Positions 56,795-64,000 of a stretch of 64,000 nucleotides of DNA are shown here, in pieces. The position numbers were made by a program, and so were the translations under genes. Under the pieces are notes generated by a model. It was not told the origin of the DNA and did not search any database. It saw only the letters and a list, made by a program, of their open reading frames with translations. How positions within the stretch are numbered: the stretch's first letter is position 1; each line of letters begins with the position of its first letter. This DNA comes from Serinicoccus profundi (GTDB taxonomy: Bacteria; Actinomycetota; Actinomycetes; Actinomycetales; Dermatophilaceae), in the NCBI RefSeq assembly GCF_008001015.1, contig NZ_CP042862.1, positions 2,108,001 to 2,172,000 on the forward strand, in the 5' to 3' direction.

Positions 56795-56912
56795 GATGAA
56801 GTCCCTCACGTGTGTCTGACCTGCTGATCGAGGGTTCGGCCCTCGTCCGTGGTGCGGAGGATGGAGGGAACGCAAACCGACGCACCAGACTACCGGAGCG
56901 GACGGCCGGGGC

Positions 56913-57395
56913 TCAAATCTGCCGCAGCGCCTCCAGCACCGGCGCCGGGACGAGCGCGGAGACGTCGCCGCCGAGGCGGTGCACCTCCTTGACCAGCGAG
57001 CTCGACACGTGCTCCAGGGCCGGGTCGCCGGGGAGGAAGACGGTCTCCACCCCGGTGAGGTGGCGGTTCATGAGCGCCATCGGCAGCTCGTAGGCGAAGT
57101 CGGTGCCACCACGCAGGCCCTTGACCACGGCCTGCGCTCCGACCTCCGTGCAGACGTCGACGAGCAGGCGCTCGGCATACGCCTCCACCCGCACGACCGC
57201 GGCGGTCTGCTCCGACAGCGAGCTGCGGACCAGCTCCAGGCGCTGCTCGACCGCGAAGGTGCCGTGCTTGGCCGGGTTGTGCATGACCGCCACGACGACC
57301 TCGTCGTAGAGCGTGGCCGCACGCTCGACGATGTCGACGTGGCCGAGGGTCACCGGGTCGAAGGAGCCGGGGCAGACGCATCGACGGGTGGTCAT
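56913..57395 (-). CDS. coaD: Pantetheine-phosphate adenylyltransferase
   Basis: 160 residues from ATG at 57395. Nucleotidyltransferase motifs GSFDPVTLGH (13-22), VVKGLRGGTDFAYE and SSSLVKEVHRLGGD. Makes dephospho-CoA from phosphopantetheine and ATP. Confidence 0.97.
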   Translation of the reverse strand: MTTRRCVCPGSFDPVTLGHVDIVERAATLYDEVVVAVMHNPAKHGTFAVEQRLELVRSSLSEQTAAVVRVEAYAERLLVDVCTEVGAQAVVKGLRGGTDFAYELPMALMNRHLTGVETVFLPGDPALEHVSSSLVKEVHRLGGDVSALVPAPVLEALRQI

Positions 57396-57438
57396 GCGCG
57401 GCAGCCTACCGGCGGCGCGCATCGCCCCGGGGGGGTGC

Positions 57439-57981
57439 TCACTCCTCCTCGTCGAGCAGGCCGTCCTTCTCCGCCTGCGTGACGAGCTCGCGGACGGTCT
57501 CGATGGTCACGCCCTGGTCGAGGTGCTGGCCGCGCACCTCGAGGAAGGCGGAGCCGAGGTCCGCGCGGTCGGCGTCCGAGACCTGCTCACGGGCCGGGTT
57601 GAGGATGGTCAGCTCCTCCTCGGTCAGGTGGTGCTGGAGCACCTCGTTCATCGCCTCGACAGCGTCGTCGAACTTCTGGGTGTCGGTGCCCTTGCACTCC
57701 ATGAGAGCCAGCAGCGCCTGGTTGATCTCGGCGTGCTCCTCCTCACCGTGCTCGGCCTCGTGCGCGTCGATCGCGTCCTTGCGCCGCAGCCGCGGGTAGA
57801 CCTTCTCCTCCTCGGCCTCACCATGCGCGATGAGCACGGCGGCGAAGGCGTCGCGGGCCGAGGCCCGGTCGGCGGTGCTGTCGCGCAGGTCGCGCATGAG
57901 GTCCTCGAAGAGGCGGTGGTCGGCGAGGATGAGATCGACGACGTCACCGGACACGGGGCGGGGGATGGTGTAGGAGGTCAT
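57439..57981 (-). CDS. Hemerythrin-domain protein
   Basis: 180 residues. Four-helix domain with metal ligands in LILADHRLFEDLM, LIAHGEAEEEKVYPRL, EEHAEINQAL and LQHHLTEEELTIL. Such proteins bind a di-iron centre and sense or store O2 or NO. Sits between rsmD (26 bases) and coaD. Function not specified by context. Confidence 0.88.
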   Translation of the reverse strand: MTSYTIPRPVSGDVVDLILADHRLFEDLMRDLRDSTADRASARDAFAAVLIAHGEAEEEKVYPRLRRKDAIDAHEAEHGEEEHAEINQALLALMECKGTDTQKFDDAVEAMNEVLQHHLTEEELTILNPAREQVSDADRADLGSAFLEVRGQHLDQGVTIETVRELVTQAEKDGLLDEEE

Positions 57982-58007
57982 GGCCCCGATCCTGGCAAAG
58001 TCCTGGC

Positions 58008-58577
58008 TCAGGTGCTCGCCGAGGTGTCGGGCTCGGCCAGGTGCAGGGCCGTCTCGCCGTAACGGCGGGTGTCGAGGTGGACCAGCCCCTCCGGCCAGCG
58101 CGGTTGCGGTGACCGGGAGCTGCGCTCGACGACGACGAGGGCGTCGGGGTCGAGCCAGGCGGTGAGCAGGCCCAGCACCTCCGCCAGATCGTCCTCGCCC
58201 AGCGGGTAGGGCGGGTCGAGCAGGGCGAGGTGGTAGCGCTCGTCCCCGGGCCCGGCCGCCAGCACCGGCACCACCGCACCCGTGACGACATCGACGCCGG
58301 CCAGGCCGAGGTCGGTCGCGTTGCGGGCGATGAGGCGGGCGCTGTCCTTGTGCCGCTCGACCGAGAGCAGGTGCGCGGCACCGCGGGAGACCGCCTCCAG
58401 CCCGAGGGCGCCGGAGCCGGCATAGAGGTCCAGCACCGCGCACCCGTCGAGGTCGAGCAGCGCCTCGACGCGGGAGAACAACGCCTCGCGCACCCGGTCG
58501 GTGGTGGGTCGGGTCCGGGCACCGCGAGGGGTATGCAGCGTGCGTCCGCCCGCGGTGCCGGCGATGATCCTCGTCAT
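58008..58577 (-). CDS. rsmD: 16S rRNA (guanine966-N2)-methyltransferase
   Basis: 189 residues. IIAGTAGGRTL opening, SAM-binding DLYAGSGALGLEAVSRGA near 50-67, and the catalytic LLDPPYPLG (NPPY-like). Lies four bases after the recG stop. Confidence 0.95.
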   Translation of the reverse strand: MTRIIAGTAGGRTLHTPRGARTRPTTDRVREALFSRVEALLDLDGCAVLDLYAGSGALGLEAVSRGAAHLLSVERHKDSARLIARNATDLGLAGVDVVTGAVVPVLAAGPGDERYHLALLDPPYPLGEDDLAEVLGLLTAWLDPDALVVVERSSRSPQPRWPEGLVHLDTRRYGETALHLAEPDTSAST

Positions 58578-58581
58578 CGGC

Positions 58582-60885
58582 TCACCCCCGCTCCAGGAAG
58601 GCCGCGCGGGTGGCGTCGAGGCGGGTCAGGGCGTCGGCCAGCTCGGGGTGCCGCTCCAGCTCGGGGTCGGCCTCCACGGTGCGCCAGGCCGCCTCGTGCG
58701 CCTGCACGATGAGGTCCTCGTCGCGGGCGAGGCGCAGGAACCTCAGGCCGCTGCGCCCACCGCTCTGGCTGGCCCCGAGCACGTCACCCTCGCGGCGGCT
58801 CTCCAGGTCGAGCCGGGCCAGCTCGAAGCCGTCGGTCGTCGCCGCCACCCGCTCGAGCCGCTCCACGGCCTCCGGGTCGACCCCCTCGCCCTGGGTGAGG
58901 AGCAGCGCGAGGCCGGGCTTGCCCCCGCGACCGACGCGCCCGCGCAGCTGGTGCAGCTGGGAGATGCCGAAGCGGTCGGCGTCCAGGAGCACCATAGTCG
59001 TGGCGTTAGGCACGTCGACCCCCACCTCGATGACCGTCGTCGCGACCACGACGTCGACGCGCCCCGCCGCGAAGGCGAGCATGACGGCGTCCTTGTCCTC
59101 GGCCGGCATCCGACCGTGCAGCACCTCGATCGCGAGGTCCCGGGTCGCCGGCAGGGCGCGCAGGCACCGCGCGACCTGGTGCACGCCGTGCAGGGCCGGC
59201 GCGGCGGTGCCGGCCTCGACCGGCTCGGTGAGCAGGTCGGCGCCGTCGTCACCGGCCGCCCCCGCTGCATCGCCCGCGCCCGCGCCCATCGGCAGGCCCG
59301 GCCCGGCGCCGCCGGAGCCGGGCAGGTCCGGGTCCTCGACGTCGCCGATCCGCGGGCACACGACATACACCTGACCGCCGCCGCGCACCTCCTCGGCGAC
59401 GCGGTCCCAGGTGCGACGGACCCAGTCGGGGCGCTGGCCGTCGACGACGAAGCTGCTGATCGGTCGGCGCCCCCCGGGCAGCTCGCGGAGCGTGGAGATC
59501 TCCATGTCGCCGTAGACCGTCATGGCGACGGTGCGCGGGATGGGGGTGGCCGTCATGACGAGCACGTGCGGCGCCGTGCCCTCCGGCGCCTTGGCGCGCA
59601 AGGCGTCGCGCTGCTCGACGCCGAAACGGTGCTGCTCGTCGACGACGACCATCGCGAGGTCGGCGAACTGCACGTGCTGCTGGATGATCGCGTGGGTCCC
59701 GATGACCAGGCCCGCCTCCCCCGAGGCCGCCGCGAGCAGGGAGGAGCGGCGCTCGGCCGCGGACTGGCTGCCGGTGAGCAGCGCGATGCGGGTCCCCTCC
59801 GCCAGGCCTCCGAGCAGGCCTGCCTCGGCGATCGGGCCGAGCAGCTGGCTCATGGACCGGTAGTGCTGCGCGGCGAGCACCTCGGTCGGTGCCAGGAGGG
59901 CGGCCTGCCCCCCGGAGTCGGCGACGGCGAGCATCGCGAGCAGGGCCAGCACGGTCTTGCCCGAGCCGACCTCGCCCTGCAGGAGCCGGTGCATCGGCAC
60001 GTCCCGAGCGAGGTCGGCGAGCAGCTCGGCGAGCACGCTCTCCTGCCCCTCGGTGAGGTCGAACGGCAGCCGCTGACGCAGCTGGCTGCCCAGGCCGTCC
60101 GGCACCGGCACGCGGGGACGGGCCGGGACGGCGCCGCTGGAGCGCCGAACCTGGGCGAGCTGGGCCTGCACGGTGAAGGCCTCCCCGAACTTCAGCCGCC
60201 ACCGGCCCGTGCGCTGGTCGGCATCGGTGCGAGGCCGGTGCACCAGCCGGTAGGCCGCCAGCAGGTCGGGGAGGCCGGCCTGCGTGCGCACCTCCTCGGG
60301 GACCGGGTCGGGGAGCTCGTCCAGGTGGTGGAAGACGAGTTCGAGACACTGACCGTGGACGATCGGCGACAGCCCCTTGGTCGCGGTGTAGACGGGGACC
60401 AGGCCGTCGAGCAGCCACTGCGCCCCGCCCTCACCGTCCTCCCCGAGGGTGGCGTAGTCGGGATGGGTGAGCTGCAGCGTGTCGCGCCACACACCGACCT
60501 GCCCGGAGCAGACGACCCGCACCCCCGGGGTGAGACGGTCCTGATGACCGAAGGCCTTGAAGAAGGTGAGCTGGATCGTCCCGCCGGCGTCGTCGGCGAC
60601 ATCGACGACCAGGCGGCGGCCGCGGCGGTTGCGCATCTGGTGGGTGGTGGCCGCCTGCACGGTCCCGACGACCACGACGTCCTCGCCGTGCGGCAGGTCG
60701 CGGAAGGCGGTGGGACGACGGGGATCGAGGTAGGTGCGCGGGAGCCAGTCGAGCAGCTGCCCGACGGTGCGGATCCCCCGGGCCTTCTCCAGCGTCGTGG
60801 CGCTGGCGCCGACGACGTCGCGCAGCCCGATGTCGAGCGGGTTGAGCGCGCCGTCGCCCACGGCACGGAGGTGTCGGCGCGCCAT
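58582..60885 (-). CDS. recG: ATP-dependent DNA helicase RecG
   Basis: 767 residues from ATG at 60885, sharing a base with the DAK2 stop (TGATG). Wedge OB domain, Walker A GEVGSGKTV, DEQH box VVDEQHRFGVEQR, ATPIPRT, and TRG motif region. A Gly/Ala/Asp-rich insert of about 45 residues interrupts the second RecA lobe between CPRIGDVEDPD and HQVARCL. Rescues stalled forks and processes R-loops. Confidence 0.97.
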   Translation of the reverse strand: MARRHLRAVGDGALNPLDIGLRDVVGASATTLEKARGIRTVGQLLDWLPRTYLDPRRPTAFRDLPHGEDVVVVGTVQAATTHQMRNRRGRRLVVDVADDAGGTIQLTFFKAFGHQDRLTPGVRVVCSGQVGVWRDTLQLTHPDYATLGEDGEGGAQWLLDGLVPVYTATKGLSPIVHGQCLELVFHHLDELPDPVPEEVRTQAGLPDLLAAYRLVHRPRTDADQRTGRWRLKFGEAFTVQAQLAQVRRSSGAVPARPRVPVPDGLGSQLRQRLPFDLTEGQESVLAELLADLARDVPMHRLLQGEVGSGKTVLALLAMLAVADSGGQAALLAPTEVLAAQHYRSMSQLLGPIAEAGLLGGLAEGTRIALLTGSQSAAERRSSLLAAASGEAGLVIGTHAIIQQHVQFADLAMVVVDEQHRFGVEQRDALRAKAPEGTAPHVLVMTATPIPRTVAMTVYGDMEISTLRELPGGRRPISSFVVDGQRPDWVRRTWDRVAEEVRGGGQVYVVCPRIGDVEDPDLPGSGGAGPGLPMGAGAGDAAGAAGDDGADLLTEPVEAGTAAPALHGVHQVARCLRALPATRDLAIEVLHGRMPAEDKDAVMLAFAAGRVDVVVATTVIEVGVDVPNATTMVLLDADRFGISQLHQLRGRVGRGGKPGLALLLTQGEGVDPEAVERLERVAATTDGFELARLDLESRREGDVLGASQSGGRSGLRFLRLARDEDLIVQAHEAAWRTVEADPELERHPELADALTRLDATRAAFLERG

Positions 60886-62537
60886 CACTCGACCCCGAGC
60901 AGCACGGTATAGGTCGGCTGGCCCCCGTCCACGACGGTCAGCTCGACGTCGTTCCCCTGGATCCGCCCGCTCAGCTGGGCGTCCAGCTCGCCGCGCACCT
61001 GGGCGTCGCAGCCCTCCCCCAGCAGGACGGTCACGAGCTCCACGCCGTCGTGCCAGACGGTGCCCAGGACGACCCGGGCGGCCGGGGCGAGGTCGTCCTC
61101 GACCGCGACGATCCCGTGGTCGACGATGCCGAGCCACTGCCCGGGCCGGCACGGGCCGACCGGCGTGTCCGCCGGGCGGTCCGCCCGGGTGAGTGCCCCG
61201 CCGTGGACCGAGGAGGCCGCCTCGCTCATGAAGCGCACGACGTCCTCGAGGCGGCCGCTGGGGTCCATCACGGCCAGGGCCGCCAACCCCTCCACGAGGG
61301 TGCGGGTCGGGGCCACCGCGACCGAGAGCCCCTCCTTGCGGGCCTCGACGGCCGCCACCCGGGTGACCATGACCATGTCCTCGTCGTTGGGCAGCACGAC
61401 CACGGCCTCTGACTCGCAGGCCCGCACGGCGGCCAGTACCTGCCCGGCCGAGGCACGGTGGCGGGGGCCGCTCGGCACGATGACAGCACCGGCGGCCGTC
61501 ATGAGCTCGGTCACGCCCTCGCCGAGTGCGCAGCTGACCACCCCCACGCCCGTGGGGAGCGGCCTGCTCGGTGCCGCCGGGCCCGGCCGCTCGTGGGCCG
61601 TCGCCGCGAGCGAGGTCTGGCGCACCTCGCTCACCGCGCCGGCCAGGCTGCCTGCCTCCAGCGCCGCGGAGGGATCCTCGAGGTGGACGTGCACGTGGTA
61701 GTCGGACGGGCCCCCGGCGACCACCACGGAGTCCCCGACGTGCGCGAGGTGGGCCCGCAGCCGACCGGCACGGTCCGGGTCGCTGCCGGTGAGGAGGAAC
61801 ATCACCTCGATCGCGTCCTCCGTCGAGTCCTCGCCCTGCGTCATCGGGCCGTCGGCGGCGGACCACCAGTCGGGGATCTCGCCGTCAGCCCCTGCCGGCA
61901 GGTCGAGCAGGACCGTGTGCAGCGCCTCGATCACGAGCACCAGGCCGGCGCCGCCGGCGTCCACCACACCCGCGTCACGCAGCTCGGCCAGCTGCTCCGG
62001 GGTGCGGGCCAGGGCCTCCCGCGCCGCCTCCAGGGCCGCCCCGACGACCTCGGCCACGCTGTCCTGCCCCGGGCAGGCTGCGGCCCGCGCGCCATACGCC
62101 GCGGCCCGGGCCACGGTGAGGATGGTCCCCTCCACCGGCGCGGCGAGCGCGTCCCAGGCGCTGCGGGCCGCCTGCTCGAAGGCGGTGGCGACCTCCTGCG
62201 GCCCGGCGGCCTCGACGTCCGGGCCGACCGCGTCGGCCAGCCCTGCGGTCAGCTGGGCGAGGATGACGCCGGAGTTGCCGCGGGCCGCCAGCAGCATGCC
62301 GCGGGCGATGAGCTGCAGCCCGTCGCGCAGCCGGTCAGTGCCCGCGCCGTTCTCGAACTGCACGCGCACGTGCTCGAGAGCGCCGTCGATCGTGAGGAAC
62401 ATGTTGGTGCCGGTGTCGCCGTCGGCCACCGGGAAGACGTTGAGCGCATCGATCCGGTCCCGCGCCGCGGCGAGCGAGAGCCGGGCCGTCATCGCCCACC
62501 GGCGGGCGGTCACGAGATCGAGGGCTGGTCCTGGCAC
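60885..62537 (-). CDS. DAK2-domain kinase-like protein (FakA/DhaL type)
   Basis: 550 residues from GTG at 62537. N-terminal DhaL-type ATP site with D39-G-D41 of the ADGDTGTNM motif and ARGNSGVILAQL; C-terminal FakB-interacting domain (IVPNDEDMVMV-like). FakA phosphorylates FakB-bound fatty acids in Firmicutes. The actinobacterial member beside recG has unclear activity, and no FakB gene is in view. Confidence 0.88.
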   Translation of the reverse strand: MPGPALDLVTARRWAMTARLSLAAARDRIDALNVFPVADGDTGTNMFLTIDGALEHVRVQFENGAGTDRLRDGLQLIARGMLLAARGNSGVILAQLTAGLADAVGPDVEAAGPQEVATAFEQAARSAWDALAAPVEGTILTVARAAAYGARAAACPGQDSVAEVVGAALEAAREALARTPEQLAELRDAGVVDAGGAGLVLVIEALHTVLLDLPAGADGEIPDWWSAADGPMTQGEDSTEDAIEVMFLLTGSDPDRAGRLRAHLAHVGDSVVVAGGPSDYHVHVHLEDPSAALEAGSLAGAVSEVRQTSLAATAHERPGPAAPSRPLPTGVGVVSCALGEGVTELMTAAGAVIVPSGPRHRASAGQVLAAVRACESEAVVVLPNDEDMVMVTRVAAVEARKEGLSVAVAPTRTLVEGLAALAVMDPSGRLEDVVRFMSEAASSVHGGALTRADRPADTPVGPCRPGQWLGIVDHGIVAVEDDLAPAARVVLGTVWHDGVELVTVLLGEGCDAQVRGELDAQLSGRIQGNDVELTVVDGGQPTYTVLLGVE

Positions 62538-62907
62538 GCCCCCAACCTAACGCTGCACCACGTCATACCTGCCGCCCGCACCGCGTGCCGCCACCACACC
62601 AGTCCCACCCACCACGACCGGCGGCGAGGAAAGGGGGATGTGCTGGGGATGACGACCCGCGCAGATCCCGTTGTCCTGGCACCGTGGTGTCGATGCGCTG
62701 CGTGTGACTCGGTGTCCCGTGCTTGGGCCGTGCCGCACCCGAGGCGGCGGTGGACCCCGGCGGGCGACCCGTGCGGACGCCGGGCCGCGCCCCAGCCCGG
62801 GTGATTTGGGTGCCGCCGCGGCCGTCCGGTACGCTGGTCCGGTTGCCTGCGCGCCGCGATGCCGTAGGCCCGAGACCTTTTCACCGGACGACCTTCAGGA
62901 GTACACC
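62538..62907. other. Divergent intergenic region upstream of rpmB (370 bases)
   Basis: Besides the rpmB promoter pair (62806-62835) I see nothing coding. It includes an imperfect CACCACACC-rich stretch and a GTGGTGG-type repeat near 62600, but no hairpin of note. The DAK2 promoter should lie in its left part; no clear -10 was found. Confidence 0.5.
62806..62835 (+). promoter_or_regulatory. Candidate rpmB promoter
   Basis: TTGGGT (62806-62811), 18-base spacer, TACGCT (62830-62835). Start of transcription would fall near 62842, giving a leader of about 66 bases. Confidence 0.5.
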
Positions 62908-63093
62908 GTGGCTGCCACTTGCGACGTCTGCGGCAAGGGACCGAGCTTCGGTCACAGCATCTCGCACTCGCACCGCCGCACCAAGCGTCGTTGGAACCCC
63001 AACATCCAGCGGGTGCGCACGACCATGGGCGGCACCGCGAAGCGCCTCAATGTCTGCACCTCCTGCCTGAAGGCTGGGAAGGTCACCCGCTGA
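62908..63093 (+). CDS. rpmB: 50S ribosomal protein L28
   Basis: 61 residues from GTG at 62908 with CAGGAG upstream. Starts [15 protein letters not shown] with a CxxC pair and later CTSCLK, so the zinc-binding C+ form. Diverges from the DAK2-type gene and is followed by a perfect terminator. Confidence 0.97.
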   Translation: MAATCDVCGKGPSFGHSISHSHRRTKRRWNPNIQRVRTTMGGTAKRLNVCTSCLKAGKVTR

Positions 63094-63113
63094 CCTGCCC
63101 TTCTGCACGAGTC

Positions 63114-63149
63114 GAAGCCGGCGGCACCCACCAGGGTGCCGCCGGCTTC
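63114..63149 (+). terminator. Strong terminator after rpmB
   Basis: A perfect 16-base inverted repeat beginning GAAGCCGGCGGCACCC with the loop ACCA, 20 bases after the rpmB stop. Confidence 0.9.
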
Positions 63150-63203
63150 GTCATGTGCGGGGGCATGACGTGACCTGCCCTCCGGTCGGCCGCCGTCGTG
63201 CCG

Positions 63204-64000
63204 TCAGCCGCCGTAGTGGTCCCACCCGCCACGCGCCGGATCCAGGCGGTCCGGGCCGAGCCAGACCCCCGTCTCCCCCCGGTTCGGGCAGGGCTCCACG
63301 TCGCCCACGGCGACCCACCCCGGCGGCACGACGGTGGCGGGGAAGGTGGCGAGCAGCACGTGCTCCTCGCCGCCGCTGAGGACCGCCCGTCGGGCTGCCT
63401 CGGGCGGCACGCCGTCGAGGGCATCGGCGAGATCGCCCACCGCTGCCGGGCGCAGGCGCATCCGCACGCCGCTCGCCCGAGCCAGACGGTCCGCGTCGCG
63501 ACCCAGCCCGTCGGACACGTCGATCATCGCGGTGGCGCCGGCCCGCGCGGCCCGGGGGCCTTGACCGAGATCGGTCCAGGGACGACGGTGGTAATCCACC
63601 CAGGGCCCCTCGCGCTCGCCGTCGAGCAGCTGCGTCAGCCCCGCACCGGAGCGCCCCAGCGGCCCGGAGACGGCCAGCACCTCACCCGGGCGGGCGCCGC
63701 TGCGCAGCACGGGCTCCTCCACCCCGTCGGGCAGCTCTCCCAGTGCGGTGACGCTCACCATGACCACGCCGTCGGGGGCCGCGCTGAGGTCTCCCCCGAC
63801 GACCGGCACCCCGCTGTCCCGGGCGGCTCGGGCCAACCCTACCGCCAGGCCCCGCGCCCAGGCCAGCGGCAGCCGGGGGTGCGCGGCGAGCGTGACGAGC
63901 AGGCCCGTCCCGACGCCTCCCATCGCGGCGAGGTCGGCGAGGTTCTGGGTCGTGGCCTTGACACCGACGTCCTGCGGCGTCGACCAGTCGTCGCGCCAGT
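63204..64000 (-). CDS. thiL: Thiamine-monophosphate kinase (N-terminus cut by window edge)
   Basis: At least 265 residues; the start lies beyond 64000. PurM-like fold with DDWSTPQDVGVKATTQNLAD at the front, VVGGDLSAAPDG, and MIDVSDGLGRDADRLA carrying the metal and ATP residues. Phosphorylates thiamine phosphate to the diphosphate. The other thiamine genes are not in view. Confidence 0.95.
   Translation of the reverse strand, partial: WRDDWSTPQDVGVKATTQNLADLAAMGGVGTGLLVTLAAHPRLPLAWARGLAVGLARAARDSGVPVVGGDLSAAPDGVVMVSVTALGELPDGVEEPVLRSGARPGEVLAVSGPLGRSGAGLTQLLDGEREGPWVDYHRRPWTDLGQGPRAARAGATAMIDVSDGLGRDADRLARASGVRMRLRPAAVGDLADALDGVPPEAARRAVLSGGEEHVLLATFPATVVPPGWVAVGDVEPCPNRGETGVWLGPDRLDPARGGWDHYGG

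Overview
The window is a very GC-rich (roughly 70% or more by eye), densely packed actinobacterial chromosome segment. Codon use, GTG starts, leaderless-looking promoters and gene order all fit an actinobacterium. From memory, the backbone follows the Mycobacterium tuberculosis stretch from about Rv2867c to Rv2977c: GNAT, ispG, rip, dxr, rlmN, cdsA, frr, pyrH, tsf, rpsB, xerC, dprA, comM, yraN, DUF2469, rnhB, lepB, rplS, trmD, rimM, KH, rpsP, ffh, ftsY, smc, acyP, mutM, rnc, rpmF, coaD, rsmD, recG, DAK2, rpmB, thiL. The protein set suggests Micrococcales, possibly the Intrasporangiaceae/Ornithinimicrobiaceae group; that placement is inference. No tRNA, rRNA, prophage, insertion sequence or CRISPR array is visible.

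Layout. 1-8.4 kb (minus): a type VII-secretion-like cassette (two or three small WXG-like proteins, a coiled-coil/membrane protein and an EspG-like protein) runs with almost no gaps into a ThrE-type exporter, dxr, a site-2 protease, ispG and a cupin-GNAT fusion cut by the window edge. 8.5-11.8 kb: prpE (minus) diverges from a LOG-family gene (plus). 11.8-14.0 kb (minus): a second WXG-like cassette encoding a 484-residue protein with a C-terminal HExxH domain, followed by a lipoprotein. 14.1-17.6 kb: pyrH-frr-cdsA-rlmN. 17.8-20.5 kb: a kinase-like gene, then rpsB-tsf. 20.8-23.5 kb (plus): aminotransferase, RDD membrane protein and xerC. 23.5-31.1 kb (minus): rplS, lepB-rnhB-DUF2469, yraN-comM-dprA-M23, chrA. 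31.4-34.5 kb: serB (plus), then rpsP-KH-rimM-trmD. 34.7-39.3 kb: glyoxylate shunt genes aceA and aceB divergent from their presumed regulator ramB. 39.4-47.8 kb: amidohydrolase, acetyltransferase, mug, an M4 peptidase, ffh, an MpaB-type oxygenase, ftsY and an AAA ATPase. 47.9-64 kb: smc, acyP, an oxidoreductase, mutM-rnc-rpmF-DUF177, coaD, a hemerythrin-like protein, rsmD-recG-DAK2, rpmB and thiL (cut by the window edge).

How the genes work together. The housekeeping part covers translation (S2, S16, L19, L28, L32, EF-Ts, RRF, TrmD, RimM, RlmN, RsmD), protein targeting (Ffh, FtsY, LepB), isoprenoid synthesis (Dxr, IspG), lipid and CoA synthesis (CdsA, CoaD), and DNA repair, uptake and segregation (MutM, Mug, RecG, DprA, ComM, XerC, Smc). 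Many neighbours overlap by a shared GTGA or ATGA, which implies translational coupling. AceA, AceB, RamB and PrpE point to growth on acetate or propionate. Notable extras are an octamer (GGTATGCC) repeated about 43 times on both strands, two unrelated intergenic tandem repeats, two orphan WXG-like cassettes, and a set of TANNNT boxes 6-8 nt upstream of start codons.
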